Shown: piece after piece, positions 1 through 11,256 of the stretch | Layout: every line of letters starts with the position of its first letter | Numbering within the stretch: position 1 is the first letter of the stretch | Assembly (NCBI RefSeq): GCF_029784135.1 | Contig: NC_073746.1 | Coordinates: 105,214,661-105,278,660 of the forward strand | Origin: Toxorhynchites rutilus septentrionalis | Taxonomy: Eukaryota > Arthropoda > Insecta > Diptera > Culicidae | DNA length: 64,000 nt | Reading direction: 5' to 3' | Translations under genes and position numbers: made by a program | Notes under the pieces: model-generated | The model's input: the letters and a program-made list of their open reading frames with translations, nothing else | Database searches by the model: none | Told to the model about the DNA's origin: nothing

Positions 1-960
1 AAAGATTTTTCACATAACATATGTCGAAACCAGAGAGGCGTTTTTTTTCGTTTTTGAGTTATTATTTTTCAAAGTTAACCGATGGTCCCAAAAATAATTT
101 TTTCCACTACAAAAAATCATAACTTTTGATCTACTAGATCGATTCAGATGATCGACATATCAAATTAAATCCAATTGAGCTAGTCTTGTTTCAAAAAATA
201 GTACACTCTGAATAAAAAAGGATTTTGTTTTCGTAATAATTGATTATATATGTTTTTTATAGCTTACATCGTTTCGGGACCACGGGCGCCATGTTTTTTA
301 TATTTTTTCCCAAAAGCTGAGGTTTTAATGAGGACATAATACATCCAAATACCAGAGAGGTATTATTTTTCCTTTTTAAGTTACGATTTTTCAAAGTTAA
401 CATGTTTTCGGTTTTCGTTCAATATTTCTATGCGACTAGACTGGATGTATGTGACTATAGTACAATTAATTGGCATGTGTGTTATTTTTTTAAAAAAAGG
501 TAGCTAGTAGCTTTAATTTGATACGTCGATCATCTGAATCGGTCCGGTAGTTCGAAAGTAATAAATTTTTGAAAAAAGCCATTTTTGGGAAAATAGGGAA
601 AAATGATTTTTTGGATCATAACTCAAAAGCGGAAAAACGCTTCCCTGGGTTCGAGATATGTTATTTGAAACATCCTCAGCTTTCAAAAAAAAAAATATAA
701 AAATATATAGCGCCTTTGGTCCCGAGACCACGAGAACTATAAAAAACAAATACAATCAATAATAACGAAAACATAATTCAAATTTCTGCAACTGTAGTAT
801 TTTTCCAAAAAAGCTATTTGGTTTAATATGTCGAACATCTGAATTGGTTCAGTGGTTCTAAAGTTATGATTTTAAAAAAAAGTAATTTTTGACAAAAATG
901 CGAAAAAAGGAATTTTTCGGACCACCTTTAAATGGAAATGGTCACCCTAACAAAAAAAAA
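1..960. repeat. Foldback repeat, probable MITE family
   Basis: Segments at about 115-345 recur inverted at about 640-860, with one further partial arm at 490-560 in the middle. The shared blocks include a GTCGATCATCTGAATCG stretch and a block around the word GGACCACGGGCG (270-290) and its inverse near 715-735. The right side ends near 950 with CACCCTAAC, also seen at the ends of the foldbacks near 8446 and 61690. No coding capacity. The left end is cut by the window. Assignment to a MITE class is inference. Confidence 0.6.
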
Positions 961-1620
961 TAAAAAATACTGGTCTAATAATTTGCGATAAAGAACAAAA
1001 CTCCCACTTTTGACGAAAATCTGAGAACCGGTTTGTATATCGGTTTGGTATGGAATGGCTGAATATACAGGAACATGTAGTTACTGCGTTCCCTGAAGTT
1101 GATGTTACATTCCAAATGAATGAATCAACGAAGCACAGTTATTATCCAGTCATTTTTAGATAGTTTCTTCTACCAAGTCAGATTTGCCGTACAACAAAAA
1201 AAAAGCTTTATGCATTTCTTTATTTCGGTTTATCAGGGCCACGATGCCATTTGCCAATCTCCACGTATATTGTAGAATAAAATCTGTGAACTCAAACCAA
1301 CAATATTGTGAAGAAACAAAACAATTTTTCAATGGTAAAATCTCCTATTTAATCCCCTCAAAAACAGATATCTCCCTGCATGACGCCACTCCGGGCAACA
1401 AAACGCTTTAAACTGGCTTTCGATTGATTCGAGATAACTTGTCTGAACTTAAAAAGTGAACTGATCTTTGTCAGTCGTTATTGTTTTGCTTTGCTTAGAC
1501 ATATTTTAGTCACATTTTCCTTTGCCGTTATGATAGGGATCATGATATCTTCTCGTTGAACAGAAAACATCAATCGAAACTCGTTACCTCGGTAACAGAA
1601 GTTCGTAACACGTTCTGTTT
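961..1620. other. Unassigned AT-rich stretch
   Basis: No supported gene. The part at 1000-1045 matches in inverse orientation 40490-40530 (GGTTCTCAGAT and GTTTTGTTC words), so it is probably a piece of a dispersed repeat. The rest shows nothing recognisable. Confidence 0.5.
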
Positions 1621-2460
1621 TTTGACGTAGGAAGGTCTGTTTTTGTACGTCTTTCAGGAAGGGTGTCAAATCAGAAAACAGGTCACGTTTTTATGAAATA
1701 AAGTTAACGTAATAACTATTTTCACTGTGAACGAATTTTCATGATTTGCGTACCAATCGAATCGGAATTTCTCTAAGATTTGTTTGATATGCTACACATT
1801 ACAATTTGCTAATTTCTAAATTGTTTAAATTCATGAAAACTGGAAGAACTTCCTTTTTTCCCATACATTTGTTCTGCCGATTTGTGTGCTAACCCTACCC
1901 GTATTTCGAATGCTTATAACTCGAACATTTCTTAACAGATCGGAAAGATGTTTGCATCAATTGATAGGAAATATTTCTACGCGTCTATCACAATCAATGA
2001 AATATTATTTTTCATTAGATGAACAATTGAATAACTGTAACATGTCAAGCGTTATCTAAACGCCCTAACTACCAAGTTTTGATTGGCCCGATTTACGATT
2101 TCCCCAACACAGACTTCAAAATCAATGTGCCTGGGGGAATCCACTTTGTCAAAATATGCAAGTCGGGGTTATTTTTTCCCACTGAGCTGTGCTTCCCTAA
2201 CACGGACTTTAAAATTAATGTGCCTGGGGGAATCCGCTTTGCAAATACATGCAAGTCGGAGGTATTTTTTGATATTGAGTACTTTTGCACACGCTTGTCG
2301 TTGTGCAGAGCGGAATGTTCCCTAAAACTTACTTTCAAACTGAGAAGCCTAGGAAAATCGTCATTTCAGATACTAGAGGTGAATGAACTTTCGCATGTGG
2401 ATTGCATAATGTAATTGCGCAGTTCTACGTCGAAAATATGCGGTCGTGTCCTAGATACAG
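1620..2460 (+). repeat. Dispersed repeat X, copy 1
   Basis: This copy starts near TGACGTAGG (1623) and contains a block with CAGGTCACGTTTTTATGAA (1678-1697) that recurs at 6900-6940, 18000-18030, 27700-27720 and 44050-44070. Its internal part (1850-2100) recurs at 6590-6780 inverted and at 56450-56650. The right part matches the inverse of 5270-5471 plus 6484-6550, where a MITE interrupts the second copy. Two units of about 92 bp lie in tandem at 2102-2286. No protein-coding signal; non-autonomous element by inference. Confidence 0.65.
2102..2286 (+). repeat. Two tandem 92-bp units inside repeat X
   Basis: The two units share TGCCTGGGGGAATCC and ATGCAAGTCGG at the same spacing (2130 and 2221). 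The open frame through both is a by-product of the duplication and is not evidence of a gene. Confidence 0.7.
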
Positions 2461-3110
2461 CCCCTTACAAGTTTTTTTTCAACCCAACAGACATCTTCCT
2501 AATAGATATTACAGGTTCCAGCCACACTCCGGAAACATCAGTTGAGTAGAATTCCATCGGAATCGGAAAAAGAGGTATCCCTATCACCCCACCATACCAC
2601 CTTCCGGTGAGTGTGTCTAAGTCAAAGCTTTTCAGTCCTCGCAATTCACCATTAGCACTAGCTAGCCAGAAACGCACCAAGCTGGAAAATAGCTTCGACT
2701 CAAAGCTGAGATACAGTGCCAAAAAGGAGCCGCAAAAAAGGGACCATGCTTTTTTTTGCTTTTTGCTTCATTCTGTTTTTGGCAGCATTTGAGCGCATAC
2801 GGGGTGTGTGCTATTCATTTTCAATTTACTCAGCTAAGAGGTTTTGCGGGGTACGCTTCAATGGATGCAAATCTTCTCGACCATGTGCGGAAAAATGCGA
2901 GTCGGATCTAGAAAAGGAACAAAAAAGGGGAAATCTGTTTAAACAGATATTGAGCGTGCAATGATCCGCGCGAAACACCCTCTCGTCATTGAGTAGGATC
3001 ACTGACGGACTGTGCGAAGTCTGCTTGTGGGTTGTGGCAACCAGGGTTGCCAACTATAATTTGAAAAAATCATGAAGAATGCAAATAGAAATCAGGATAA
3101 ATCAGGATAG
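2461..3110. other. Unassigned stretch
   Basis: Short open frames exist on both strands but none resembles a known protein. Near 3040 the text CAGGGTTGCCAAC resembles hAT element ends, but no partner end was found. Confidence 0.4.
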
Positions 3111-3115
3111 CTCAT

Positions 3116-3197
3116 ATTGGGTTGTCCGAAAAGTTAATGTCGATTTTTGGGAAAACAAAAACATCATTTTCAATTGAAGCATCATAATTTAATTTTA
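3116..3197. mobile_element. Possible mariner-type end fragment
   Basis: TTGGGTTGTCCGAAAAGTT at 3117-3135 looks like the terminal repeat of a mariner-family element. No transposase or opposite end follows, because a LINE tail abuts it. Weak identification. Confidence 0.25.
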
Positions 3198-4255
3198 TTT
3201 TTTTTTTTTATCCAAAATATATTTTTTTATTAAGGCTCATATGGCGTCGGGAGTTCAATATTTCGACAATGTTTGCCTTATAACTATGTTAGTAATATGT
3301 AACCGATTACTCGCGGTTGGCTCGAGGTTAGTATTACGAGTGTTTTCGTAATTGTCAAGTTGCTGTCTCCAATGCTCTGTACATGTGCCCGACACGGGAT
3401 ACTTCCTTTTGGGATGCAGCTGACCATTAATCAGCAACGCCCCCTAGTCTGTACCCCATATCTAGCGTGGTGCGTCTTCTCGACTCGAGGAATCCATTAT
3501 AGAATGGTCACTAGCCGGCGCAATCATCAGCTCGTGTAGAGTTGTCATGAGCGGTACAACCTTTGGCTCTTGTTGAATCATCAGTGGACTGCACAACCTT
3601 CGGCCCGTGCATCTGTAAAGAGTGTGTGTATGTATTGCCGCGACTAAGTAAAAGTTTATAGATCGGATAGGAGGGATATGAAACAGGGACACAACGAAGG
3701 AAACATCATTAAACGTTGACATCGGCGTTTCTGAGGAACAGGTATAGATGAAGCAGAAGATCAGGATCACGGCTACCTAAGATATCCCGGACGGGGATGT
3801 CCGATTGTCTGCCTTTTGCTCTCAGTGCTCTAGAGAGCTGAGAGCGAGCAGCATGGAACCGGATACACGACCAGACAATATGCTCGATGTCGTGGTAGCC
3901 ATCGCCACAATCACAAAGATTGTTTGCTGCGAGCCCAATGCGATAGAGATGCGCGTTTAGGTTGTAGTGATTGGACATAAGCCGAGATATCACGCGAATG
4001 AAATCACGACCGACATTCAATCCCTTAAACCAAGCTTTCGTCGAAACCTTAGGGATAATCGTGTGTAACCAACGACCGAACTCATCTTCACTCCACATGC
4101 GCTGCCAACTAACGAGTGTGTCCTGACGAGGAATGTGAAAAAATTCGTTATAAGCAATTTGCCTTTCAAAAAGTGTGCCTTCTGAAGCGCCCACCTTAGC
4201 TAGCGAGTCCACTTTCTCATTCCCCGGAATCGAGCAATGAGAGGGAACCCATGCT
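3198..4255 (-). mobile_element. 5'-truncated LINE 3' end, RNase H-bearing type
   Basis: On the minus strand this is nearly the same sequence as the LINE insertion at 35984-37298: the same C-terminal ORF2, 3' UTR and tail. The tail reads as a T-run at 3198-3210 on the plus strand. Similarity stops at about 4255, inside the RNase H domain. The encoded domain order (RNase H then a Cys-His knuckle) fits I/LOA/R1-type LINEs; the clade is inferred. Confidence 0.8.
3709..4255 (-). pseudogene. LINE ORF2 C-terminal fragment
   Basis: The fragment encodes the end of the RNase H domain (HCSIPGNEK..DSLAK, with the last acidic residue), a linker, and a C-terminal knuckle around LCDCGDGYHDIEHIVWSC, ending at the stop at 3709. 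The reverse transcriptase and endonuclease parts are absent, as expected for a 5'-truncated copy. Compared with 36024-36776 there are only scattered substitutions (for example ITYNEFL versus IAYNEFF), so both are fairly young copies of one family. Confidence 0.75.
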
Positions 4256-4469
4256 CGAGGGAGTTATTTATGATAAATCCAACCCGCATATGGGTATCGA
4301 ATGAAATGATTTGACTAATATAATATAGTTAATCATGAAAACATTCCATTCGAAATATTTTAAAAACGTTTGGGATATAAAACGGGGAGAAAACTGTGTC
4401 GTTATCGAAAACTCCTATATTCTCCCGACTGATAATCCGACATGATCAACATTATATGGATCAAGTGAA
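4256..4469. repeat. Fragment related to the 40.7-41.9 kb tandem units
   Basis: The stretch at 4285-4330 (ATATGGGTATCGAATGAAA followed by TTTGACTAATA) resembles the repeating unit at 40742-41945. The remainder is unassigned. Confidence 0.35.
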
Positions 4470-5125
4470 ATCAGTTCTAGTGATTATAAAAAAGCTTCGT
4501 ATGAATTGATTCTGGATCTGGTAAAGCGATCTACAAATCTTGAGTCAGACGAATTAGTATTCTAACAAATACTGCTAGATCCTCGCTTCAAGCAGAAAGG
4601 TTTTGGGGATAACAGAAAGTACAACTATGCACACCAGCCGTTGATAAGGATGCTAAAAATGACATCCATAGAATAAACACCTACGAAACTACCACAAATC
4701 GTTGGTGATGAAGCGCTGTCATTTGCAATGAAGGAGTTGGATGCATTGGTTGGTAATCTTCGATCTCCGCATGATCCAGAAGCTGCTGCAACATCTATTG
4801 TAGATAAACATTTAGCGAAACCACATTTGCTGAGACTAAGAGACTAAGATAACATTGAAAAGATAATGTTTATAAATAAAACAAAAAATAAAGAAGATCA
4901 TTGTGATGGAAAAATATCAGAGAAAACCTTCAGTAAAGTGATATTTTTACTTTTCTCTGCACTGATTATTATTTTAAACCTTATTTTTTACGTCTTTCAT
5001 TCGTCACATATCCGAATAAACCAGTTCTTGAAAAGAGCCGTCAAGCCGCTCAAATGAGCCGGCTCTTTTTATTGAGCGCACGGCTCTGAGCCGCTCACTG
5101 AAATGAACCGTTTTGCCCATCTCTA
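4470..5125 (+). mobile_element. hAT transposon relic with right terminus
   Basis: Around 4565-4610 the translation reads LLDPRFKQKGF, the motif found at the start of the C-terminal part of hAT/ZBED transposases. Further recognisable residues run to about 4850 through stops and frame changes. Beyond it, 5030-5125 holds repeated GAGCCGGCTC-type words and ends in TTGCCCATCTCTA, the inverse of a typical hAT terminal repeat start. The left end and most of the transposase are missing. The gene is dead. Superfamily well supported, family unknown. Confidence 0.55.
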
Positions 5126-5259
5126 ATCATTACTTGTTTCACCTGGTATTCCTGTAGTATCTTACGTTCGATTTCGTATCGAATTATATCAAAGCCAAAT
5201 TCGTCTTCATCAGAGCTGAGTACGTTTGTGAAACTCATTTCTATCGAGAATCGTAAAAA

Positions 5260-6985
5260 AAATTGTCTTGGACACAACCGCATATTTTCGACGTACAACT
5301 ACGCAATTATATTATTGTCAAACGATCATTGTATTTTACATCTTCCTCTGGATTTATTGCGCATCTCATGGTTACGTAGTTCTCGAACCGCGAAAGTTCA
5401 TTCACCTCTAGAATCTGAAATAACGATTTTCCCAGGCTTCTCAGTTTGTAAGTACATTTTAGGGAAACATAGGGCCCTATTCCAGAAGACGAGACGAGCG
5501 GACGAGCGCTCGTCTCGTTTGTTTTCATATTCCAGAAGCCGAGCTCGACTAAAAACAGACGTGTAGCTCGTCTGGCACGACGACCGTTTGGCCGCGATCG
5601 TCGATGAATATGTCGAGTCGTCTAGATTATTTGATGTGTTTATTCACCTTGTTGATTAGAAGCATCAGCACTCTTCTGTTCCGCCTTCATCTTCAAAAAT
5701 TGTTTCACGGATAAACTAGTATTGCATAAGCAAGGTATGTTTTCTACTGCAATCATCAAATTCAATTCAGTAATTGCAAAATTTTGCAGATTTTCAAATG
5801 GGCCTTTTCCAAACAACACAATCAAATGTAAACATTAAACTCATATCCAGAGATGCCAGATGACTGTTTTGAATATATTAACACGGCACGAAAAATCTCT
5901 TCACATCATATTGAACGAAAATGAATAATTCAAAATTCAATTATGTGCATTTTTGATAAGCCAAAGTTGTTTCTACAGATTAACATTTTACATCAATCTG
6001 TTTCATTGGCCTTCCCTAAATGTTTCGAAGTTTATTGCTATGAATGTGAAAAAAATAGACTACTTTATTGTATAACTGTTAATGGAAATACATGCATATA
6101 GATTTAAAACTGTATGAATCGTTTATACTTGATAAATCGTTGATTAGGTGAACAAACATTGGCCCCAATAAATCCATAATAACAAAACGTCTGAGTGATG
6201 AAACTATATGCTGGTATAAAAAATATCAATGAAACTTATTCCTTTTTGTTATGATTTTAGTATATTGTTGTTTGTTGTTTTTCTCAAATTAAAAACACGT
6301 CCTCATATCTGACATCACTGATCATACCGAGAAAAAGTGACAGAAGTCTCTCCAGTCTACCAAATAAAACATTTCAATGAAACTCGTGTACTGGAATGGG
6401 ATATTTTGCTCGTCTCGACAGTGACTGAAGCCGAGACGAGACGAGACGAATTGCTCGTCTCGTTTTCTGGAATAGGGCCCATATTCCGGTCTGCACAACG
6501 ACAAACTAGTACAAAAGTACTCAACACTAAAAAATACCCCCGACTTGCATGTATATTTGCATATTGAATATTGGATTATTCAATTGTTCATCTCATGAAA
6601 AATAACATTTCATTAGTTGTGATGGACGCGTAGAAATATTTCCTATCAATTGATGCAAACATCTTTCCGATCCGGTAAGGAATGTTCGAGTTATAAGCAT
6701 TCCAAATACGGGTAGTGTTAGCACACAAATCGGCAGAACAAATGTATGGGAAAATGAAGTTCTTCCAGTTTTCATGAATTTAAACCGCTTAGAGATTAGC
6801 GAATTGTAATGTATAGCATATCAAAAAAATCTTAGAGAATTTCCGATTCGATTGGTATGCAAATCATGAGAATTCGTTCACAGTAGAAATAGTTGTTAAC
6901 GTTAACTTTATATCATGAAAACGTGACCTGTTTTCTGATATAGCACCCTTCCTGAAAGACGAATTTCTACGTCAATAGTCGACGG
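5260..6985 (-). repeat. Dispersed repeat X, copy 2, interrupted by a MITE
   Basis: Read on the minus strand, 6985 down to 6484 and then 5471 down to 5270 follow repeat X copy 1 (1625-2460) in order. The break in continuity coincides exactly with the MITE at 5472-6480, which therefore inserted later. The 6968-6975 end carries CTACGTCA, matching the palindromic motif at the ends of the related copies. Confidence 0.65.
5472..6480. mobile_element. MITE with GGGCCCTATTCCAG ends and 3-bp target duplication
   Basis: The left end GGGCCCTATTCCAGAA (5472) is repeated inverted at the right end (to 6480). The direct flanks are ATA at 5469-5471 and 6481-6483. Sub-terminal sequence is rich in ACGAGACGAGC words in both orientations (5496-5520 and 6405-6465). 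The 1009-bp interior has no transposase. A 3-bp duplication suggests PIF/Harbinger, but ATA is not the usual TWA, so the superfamily is tentative. Confidence 0.65.
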
Positions 6986-7513
6986 AATTTCGCCGGTTCG
7001 TAGGTCAAGGTTAAAGGATGGAAGTTTTTACGACACTTCTATGCACCATCGCGGTCGCGCATAATTTCGTCAGCAAATGTCCTTCGTGAACGTTGTTATC
7101 CCACTGACTGGGGTAAGCCAATGACACAACAAACCCCGAGGTGCAAGCGGTTTGATTAAGATCATACACATCACTCTTCATCAAATGGTGTCGCACCACC
7201 ATCAACTGTGCTGTTTTGCATTGGACGAATGGGTTGCTTTACACGCTTTCGACACGCAATGGGCTTTCTCCTAGTATAGAACATAATTGTGAGCTGATAT
7301 GCTTGCTCGAAATTGAGGGGGAAGTGGTTGGAAGGGTTTTCCTCAGCTGCCCCTCTCCATGCAATAACAGCGCGGTCAAGATGATTGATTGGTTCGGATG
7401 TGTTTCCTTCTTCTGAATTTTAGTTATACACAAGGCTCATTCAACAATGAGAATGAAACAAGGAGTTTCCGGCAATATCAAACCGCTTAACACTCCATCC
7501 CGATTAAGGATTA
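6986..7513. other. Unassigned, less AT-rich stretch
   Basis: From about 7010 to 7430 the base composition is more balanced than in the flanks. Short frames lie on both strands but no protein family is recognisable. Confidence 0.35.
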
Positions 7514-8446
7514 AGGTGCCAATGAATGTATGGGAAAAAAAAGTCGATCCTAAAATCTCAAAAAGTTACCCCACAAAAAATGTTCACCACCTCCAAAATT
7601 GCTGAATTTCAGCTCAATCGGTCTTAAGGGAGAGTGGCGCAAAGCGGTCAAAGTTTGAGTTTTTTTTAAATCTAAAAATCACCCAATTAAAATTTGTGTT
7701 TTTTGAAAACCGAAAAATCACCAAAGATCGGAGTTTTTAGAAAAAATTGTTGATGCCAAATGTTTTAAAATTGCATGACACGTTAAGATTTACAGTTATC
7801 TAAAAAAATATCTTGTCAAAAATCGTTTTTTAAACGGTAAACCGACCAAGTGCCAAATAAACATTTTTTTTGACAAAAAAAATCGAGATAACTGTAAATC
7901 TGTAAAGCAATTTTGAGATATTTGACATCGAACTTTTTTTTGAAAACCTCGATTTTCGGTGATTTTTCATTTTTCAAAAAAACTCGAGTTTCAACGTTTG
8001 TGATGTAAAGAAGTAAATGAAGTTCTAATGAGCTAATATTTTGCATAGGGTATATTGTCGTGCAAATCAACATTTCGTAGCAAGTTCCGAATGAAAAAAC
8101 GAGATAACTATTTTTATTGGCACCCATACTTTTCGTTTCGTACTCCGAAAAAAAACCCAGAATGCCGACTTTTGACAAAAAAAAATCGAGATGACACTAC
8201 ATCTCAACGTTTCATGCAATTTTAAGACATTTGGCATCAAAAAAAAATTCGAAAAACCCCGATTTCCTCTACTCCCACCTTGGGTGATTTTCGATTTTCA
8301 AAAAACTCAAACTTTGACCGCTTTATGCCACTCTCCCTTAAGTTCGATTGAACAGATATGTTGCATAGGGTGTTTTTTCGGAGTGGTAAACATTTTTTAT
8401 GGGGTAACTTTTTGAAATTCGAGATGACGATTTTCATTGGCACCCT
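7514..8446. mobile_element. Foldback MITE, about 930 bp
   Basis: The left end (AGGTGCCAATGAA at 7514) and right end (TTCATTGGCACCCT to 8446) are inverted copies. The arms extend far inward: GGGAGAGTGGCGCAAAGCGG at 7628-7648 returns inverted at 8318-8338. There is no coding capacity. The right half (from 7983) is repeated at 11257-11720 as part of the tandem duplication. Confidence 0.7.
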
Positions 8447-8499
8447 AAAGTACATATTTTCATAAATTCGCTGCCACGTTACGGTCACCGTGACATGGG

Positions 8500-8767
8500 T
8501 TTTCGTGGCCATTATATCACTGCAGAGAAAAAAATGAACGATTCGACAAAAATGTCCCCGCTGTTAAGCAGCGGTAGTGCCCATAATAACAAAAGGACTT
8601 ACCACAGGCGGAAGGGTTAATCGCCGGCTGGAGTTATTACTAACGAAAAGGGTAACCTGCCCCTACGTAGGCGGCCTTGTCCGGTCGTCCGGTATGGTAT
8701 TGTCGGTCACACGGCAAAGGATTGGAGTTTTTTTTTTCCCGTGTGGGGCAATTGAGAATGCTATTCC
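8500..8767. other. Conserved GC-richer segment with hairpin, unknown function
   Basis: The segment is kept almost unchanged in both tandem copies (second at 11774-12036). It contains a short hairpin CCGCTG-TTAAG-CAGCGG (8558-8574) followed by a GC-balanced 150-bp stretch. No tRNA, snRNA or coding signature was recognised. It could be part of a LINE 5' region or another repeat. Confidence 0.3.
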
Positions 8768-9170
8768 AGTGGCGACACAAGTGTTCGATATCAATACCCA
8801 GAGCTGAAATATGTTGATATCGATACATGTAATTGGCTCTGCATTAGCCATTATTGCTTCCCAGAATTTCCAAGCAGGGTGTAGGCCGTAGAAGGGTGTG
8901 CTATTTATCTTAGTTCTTTGTTAAAATTTTCATTGGATTATACCCGATCGGAGAGTTTATTCGAATTATAGTCAGTTTTCGTTTTCGTTTGAGAATGGAT
9001 TTTGAATGAACAACAAACATATATTTCCAGCTATGAATGGGGATTGGTTATAACTGTCAGTGTATGGGCCACAAATAATGACCCGTCCAACGTTTTGACT
9101 TACTTCAAACAAATATTGTTTTCAAGTCTTTGAGTTTTGCACAACGAGTTCAATTTTTACTACGTTGAAA

Positions 9171-9275
9171 ATGTCGAGCTTCGTTGCCAATAAATACCAC
9201 TTGCGGGAAGCTTTAATTTTATGTTTCCATCGAAAGAAAAGTGCAGCTGAAGCGCTTCGAATACATGTGGGCGTA
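9171..9275 (+). pseudogene. Mariner transposase N-terminal fragment
   Basis: Starting at the ATG at 9171, the translation begins MSSFVANKYHLREALI and continues through a KKSAAEA motif, matching the first helix-turn-helix region of DD34D mariner transposases. Similarity ends near 9275. The rest of the gene is missing, replaced by sequence with ACTCGATTATATA words. The fragment lies in the part of copy 1 that is absent from copy 2, so it occurs once here. Confidence 0.6.
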
Positions 9276-9327
9276 CAGGTCGGACACGATATACTGACTC
9301 GATTATATATGATTCAATTACATCCAG

Positions 9328-9390
9328 TTTTTTTTTACGCGGGGGATACGGTCCTCGTTAATTGGAACATACGCGTAAAAAACCACGCAA
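9328..9390. repeat. Short inverted repeat, TTTTACGCG arms
   Basis: TTTTTTTTTACGCG (9330-9343) and CGCGTAAAAAAC (9372-9383) can pair across a loop of about 30 bp. It sits at the edge of the 610-bp segment missing from tandem copy 2. Confidence 0.4.
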
Positions 9391-9471
9391 AAAAAACCTT
9401 GGTGTTTTTGGACCCGATTATATACAGATTGAAAAAATATTGTTTCTATATTTCGAATACGTCTTATTTAA

Positions 9472-10696
9472 CCCTCCTATACTCGCATGCAAAATCATAA
9501 CACGTATACTCGCGCACGTTGTCACAGACCGAAAATTAAACTTCTCTGTAATGTTGCCATTGTGTATTTTTCAGGTTTCATTGGCATTTATTTGAAGAAG
9601 AGGGTATTATTGACTGAAAAAACTCCTGAAAATATGTTTTCTTCGTGTTTATTATGTTTTAATAGTCATCTAATTCAGCCTCATCGAAACAGAGTAATTT
9701 TTGATACTCCAACACAAATAACGAAATTCGAATTTTTCACTGTTATTAATTAAAAGTAAGCAACTGAATATAATTCATGGAAGTATAAAGAGCAATAAAA
9801 TAACATAAAAACGTATTAATCGATTGTGGTTTCACTGGAGTAAGAATTGGAACATAGCATAACTGCATGCTCGAAGTAAACATATTTTTTACATTTCATA
9901 AAGTTATTCCATGTTTTTCGGGTTTTTTTTTGATCAAAGAGAAGAATGTATAACGTATTCTAGATAACTACCAGATGATAAAGGTTCTGGAATATAATGT
10001 TTGCATATTTCTAATATTCTTTGTCTCTTAATTCTTGGTAAACTAAGAATTAATGCCTTTTTTTTAGATGGGGCATAAAAAGATTATATAAACGGATTTC
10101 CAGGAACTTCCTTTTCTTTTTCTTGTTTTTTTTTGTAGATATTGTCCATTATAAAAAAAAATATCCCCGAAACTATAACTGTTAAAAATTACCATAAGCC
10201 ACCGATTAGTTTATAGTTTACTTTTTACTATTCTTCCACAAGTGAAATTCTTTCACAAGTGTGTATATGTATGACCATTATATTTAGCGAATAACTAAAT
10301 GAAAGTCAAACATTCATATTTTGCTTTTGAACGTATGAATCTAACGATGAATATATCGACGAATAGTTAATATAAGAATAGTCCGGTCATTATCTTATGC
10401 ATTATATTCAATAAATATTCCACGCCACTATCATTAATTTGTACATTTCATTCAACAATATTCTAGAATATGAAAAATCGCACTTACTCCTATACTCGTG
10501 TCGGTGTGTCAGACCGAAAGTGTTAAAAAAGTGGCACACGTCCTCTTTGTACCAATACATGCGATACGCTAAACGATGACGAACGACGAATAACGAAGCT
10601 AGAGAGAATCGCAAAGTCGTAGTGTTGATATTTTCTGAGAAATGAACGAATTATTGATTTCTCGGTCTGACAGACCAATGCGCGAGTATAGGAATG
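9472..10696. mobile_element. TTAA-flanked MITE, piggyBac-like, copy 1
   Basis: The element begins CCCTCCTATACTCGC after TTAA (9468-9471) and ends GCGAGTATAGGAATG before TTAA (10697-10700). A TTAA duplication with a C-rich terminal repeat is typical of piggyBac. The right side carries a second partial terminus at 10488-10530 (TCCTATACTCG, then GTCAGACCGA). It is 1225 bp with no transposase frame, so it is non-autonomous. Confidence 0.65.
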
Positions 10697-10789
10697 TTAA
10701 AGGAAAAATGTGATATTTCAACGTTGAAATCGGTGAAATTTATTTAGCTATTATAAGTACAATCGAGTAAAAATCGTGAATTTGAATTT

Positions 10790-11250
10790 TTACCAGGAAT
10801 TGTTTATAGAGCAATTCCAAACAAAATCGACAAATGACAAAACATGAGCATTTGAAAATGTTTGACTCAAGTGTAACTTTCGAAAAGTCCGTATCAATTT
10901 AAGTGAGAGAAATCTTTTATTATTTTTTATCTTAAAAAACTATCAGTCCTACCGAAATAGGGTCTTAGAAAGAGTTATAGAGTATTGGTGTATTGGTGTA
11001 TTGTAGTATTGGTAAACCCGAGAAAAATATACACCAAGAAAACAAATTAGTACTTTTTTCTATTTACAAAAAAAAAATTAATTTATAATAACTAAGATAC
11101 ATATTTTTAGATTTTTTAAATTTTTTTCATATATAATAGAAGTCATGTAGAAAATTTAAAAAATGGGTACAAGATGATAAAACTAATTTCGAAATTTTGT
11201 ATGTTAACAATCATTTTTAGCCAAAAATTATGAATTCTGATGTGATTGAA
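10790..11250 (+). repeat. Repeat Y fragment
   Basis: Words such as CGACAAATGACAAAACATGAG, TATCAGTCCTACCGAAATAG and AGAAGTCATGTAGAAAATTT recur at 27150-27320, 37980-38380, 61905-62240 and 62960-63260. AT-rich with no coding capacity; the copy ends at the tandem-duplication junction. Confidence 0.6.
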
Positions 11251-11256
11251 AAGTTT

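Larger units (their letters stand above)
7983..11256 (+). repeat. Tandem segmental duplication, copy 1
   Basis: From CTCGAGTTTCAACG at 7983 the sequence is almost identical to 11257-13985. Copy 1 is 3274 bp. It contains 8768-9376, about 610 bp absent from copy 2, and lacks about 62 bp of copy 2 (13519-13580), lost between two GAG words at 10845. Point differences are few. The junction at 11253-11256 reads GTTT. The left boundary falls inside the foldback MITE, so the duplication is younger than that insertion. Confidence 0.9.

Noticed and set aside
2079..2414. 111-codon plus-strand frame
   Set aside because: It starts with TTG and spans two tandem non-coding units of repeat X; copy 2 does not keep the frame.
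3033..3060. hAT element start CAGGGTTGCCAAC
   Set aside because: No matching opposite end, duplication or transposase was found nearby.
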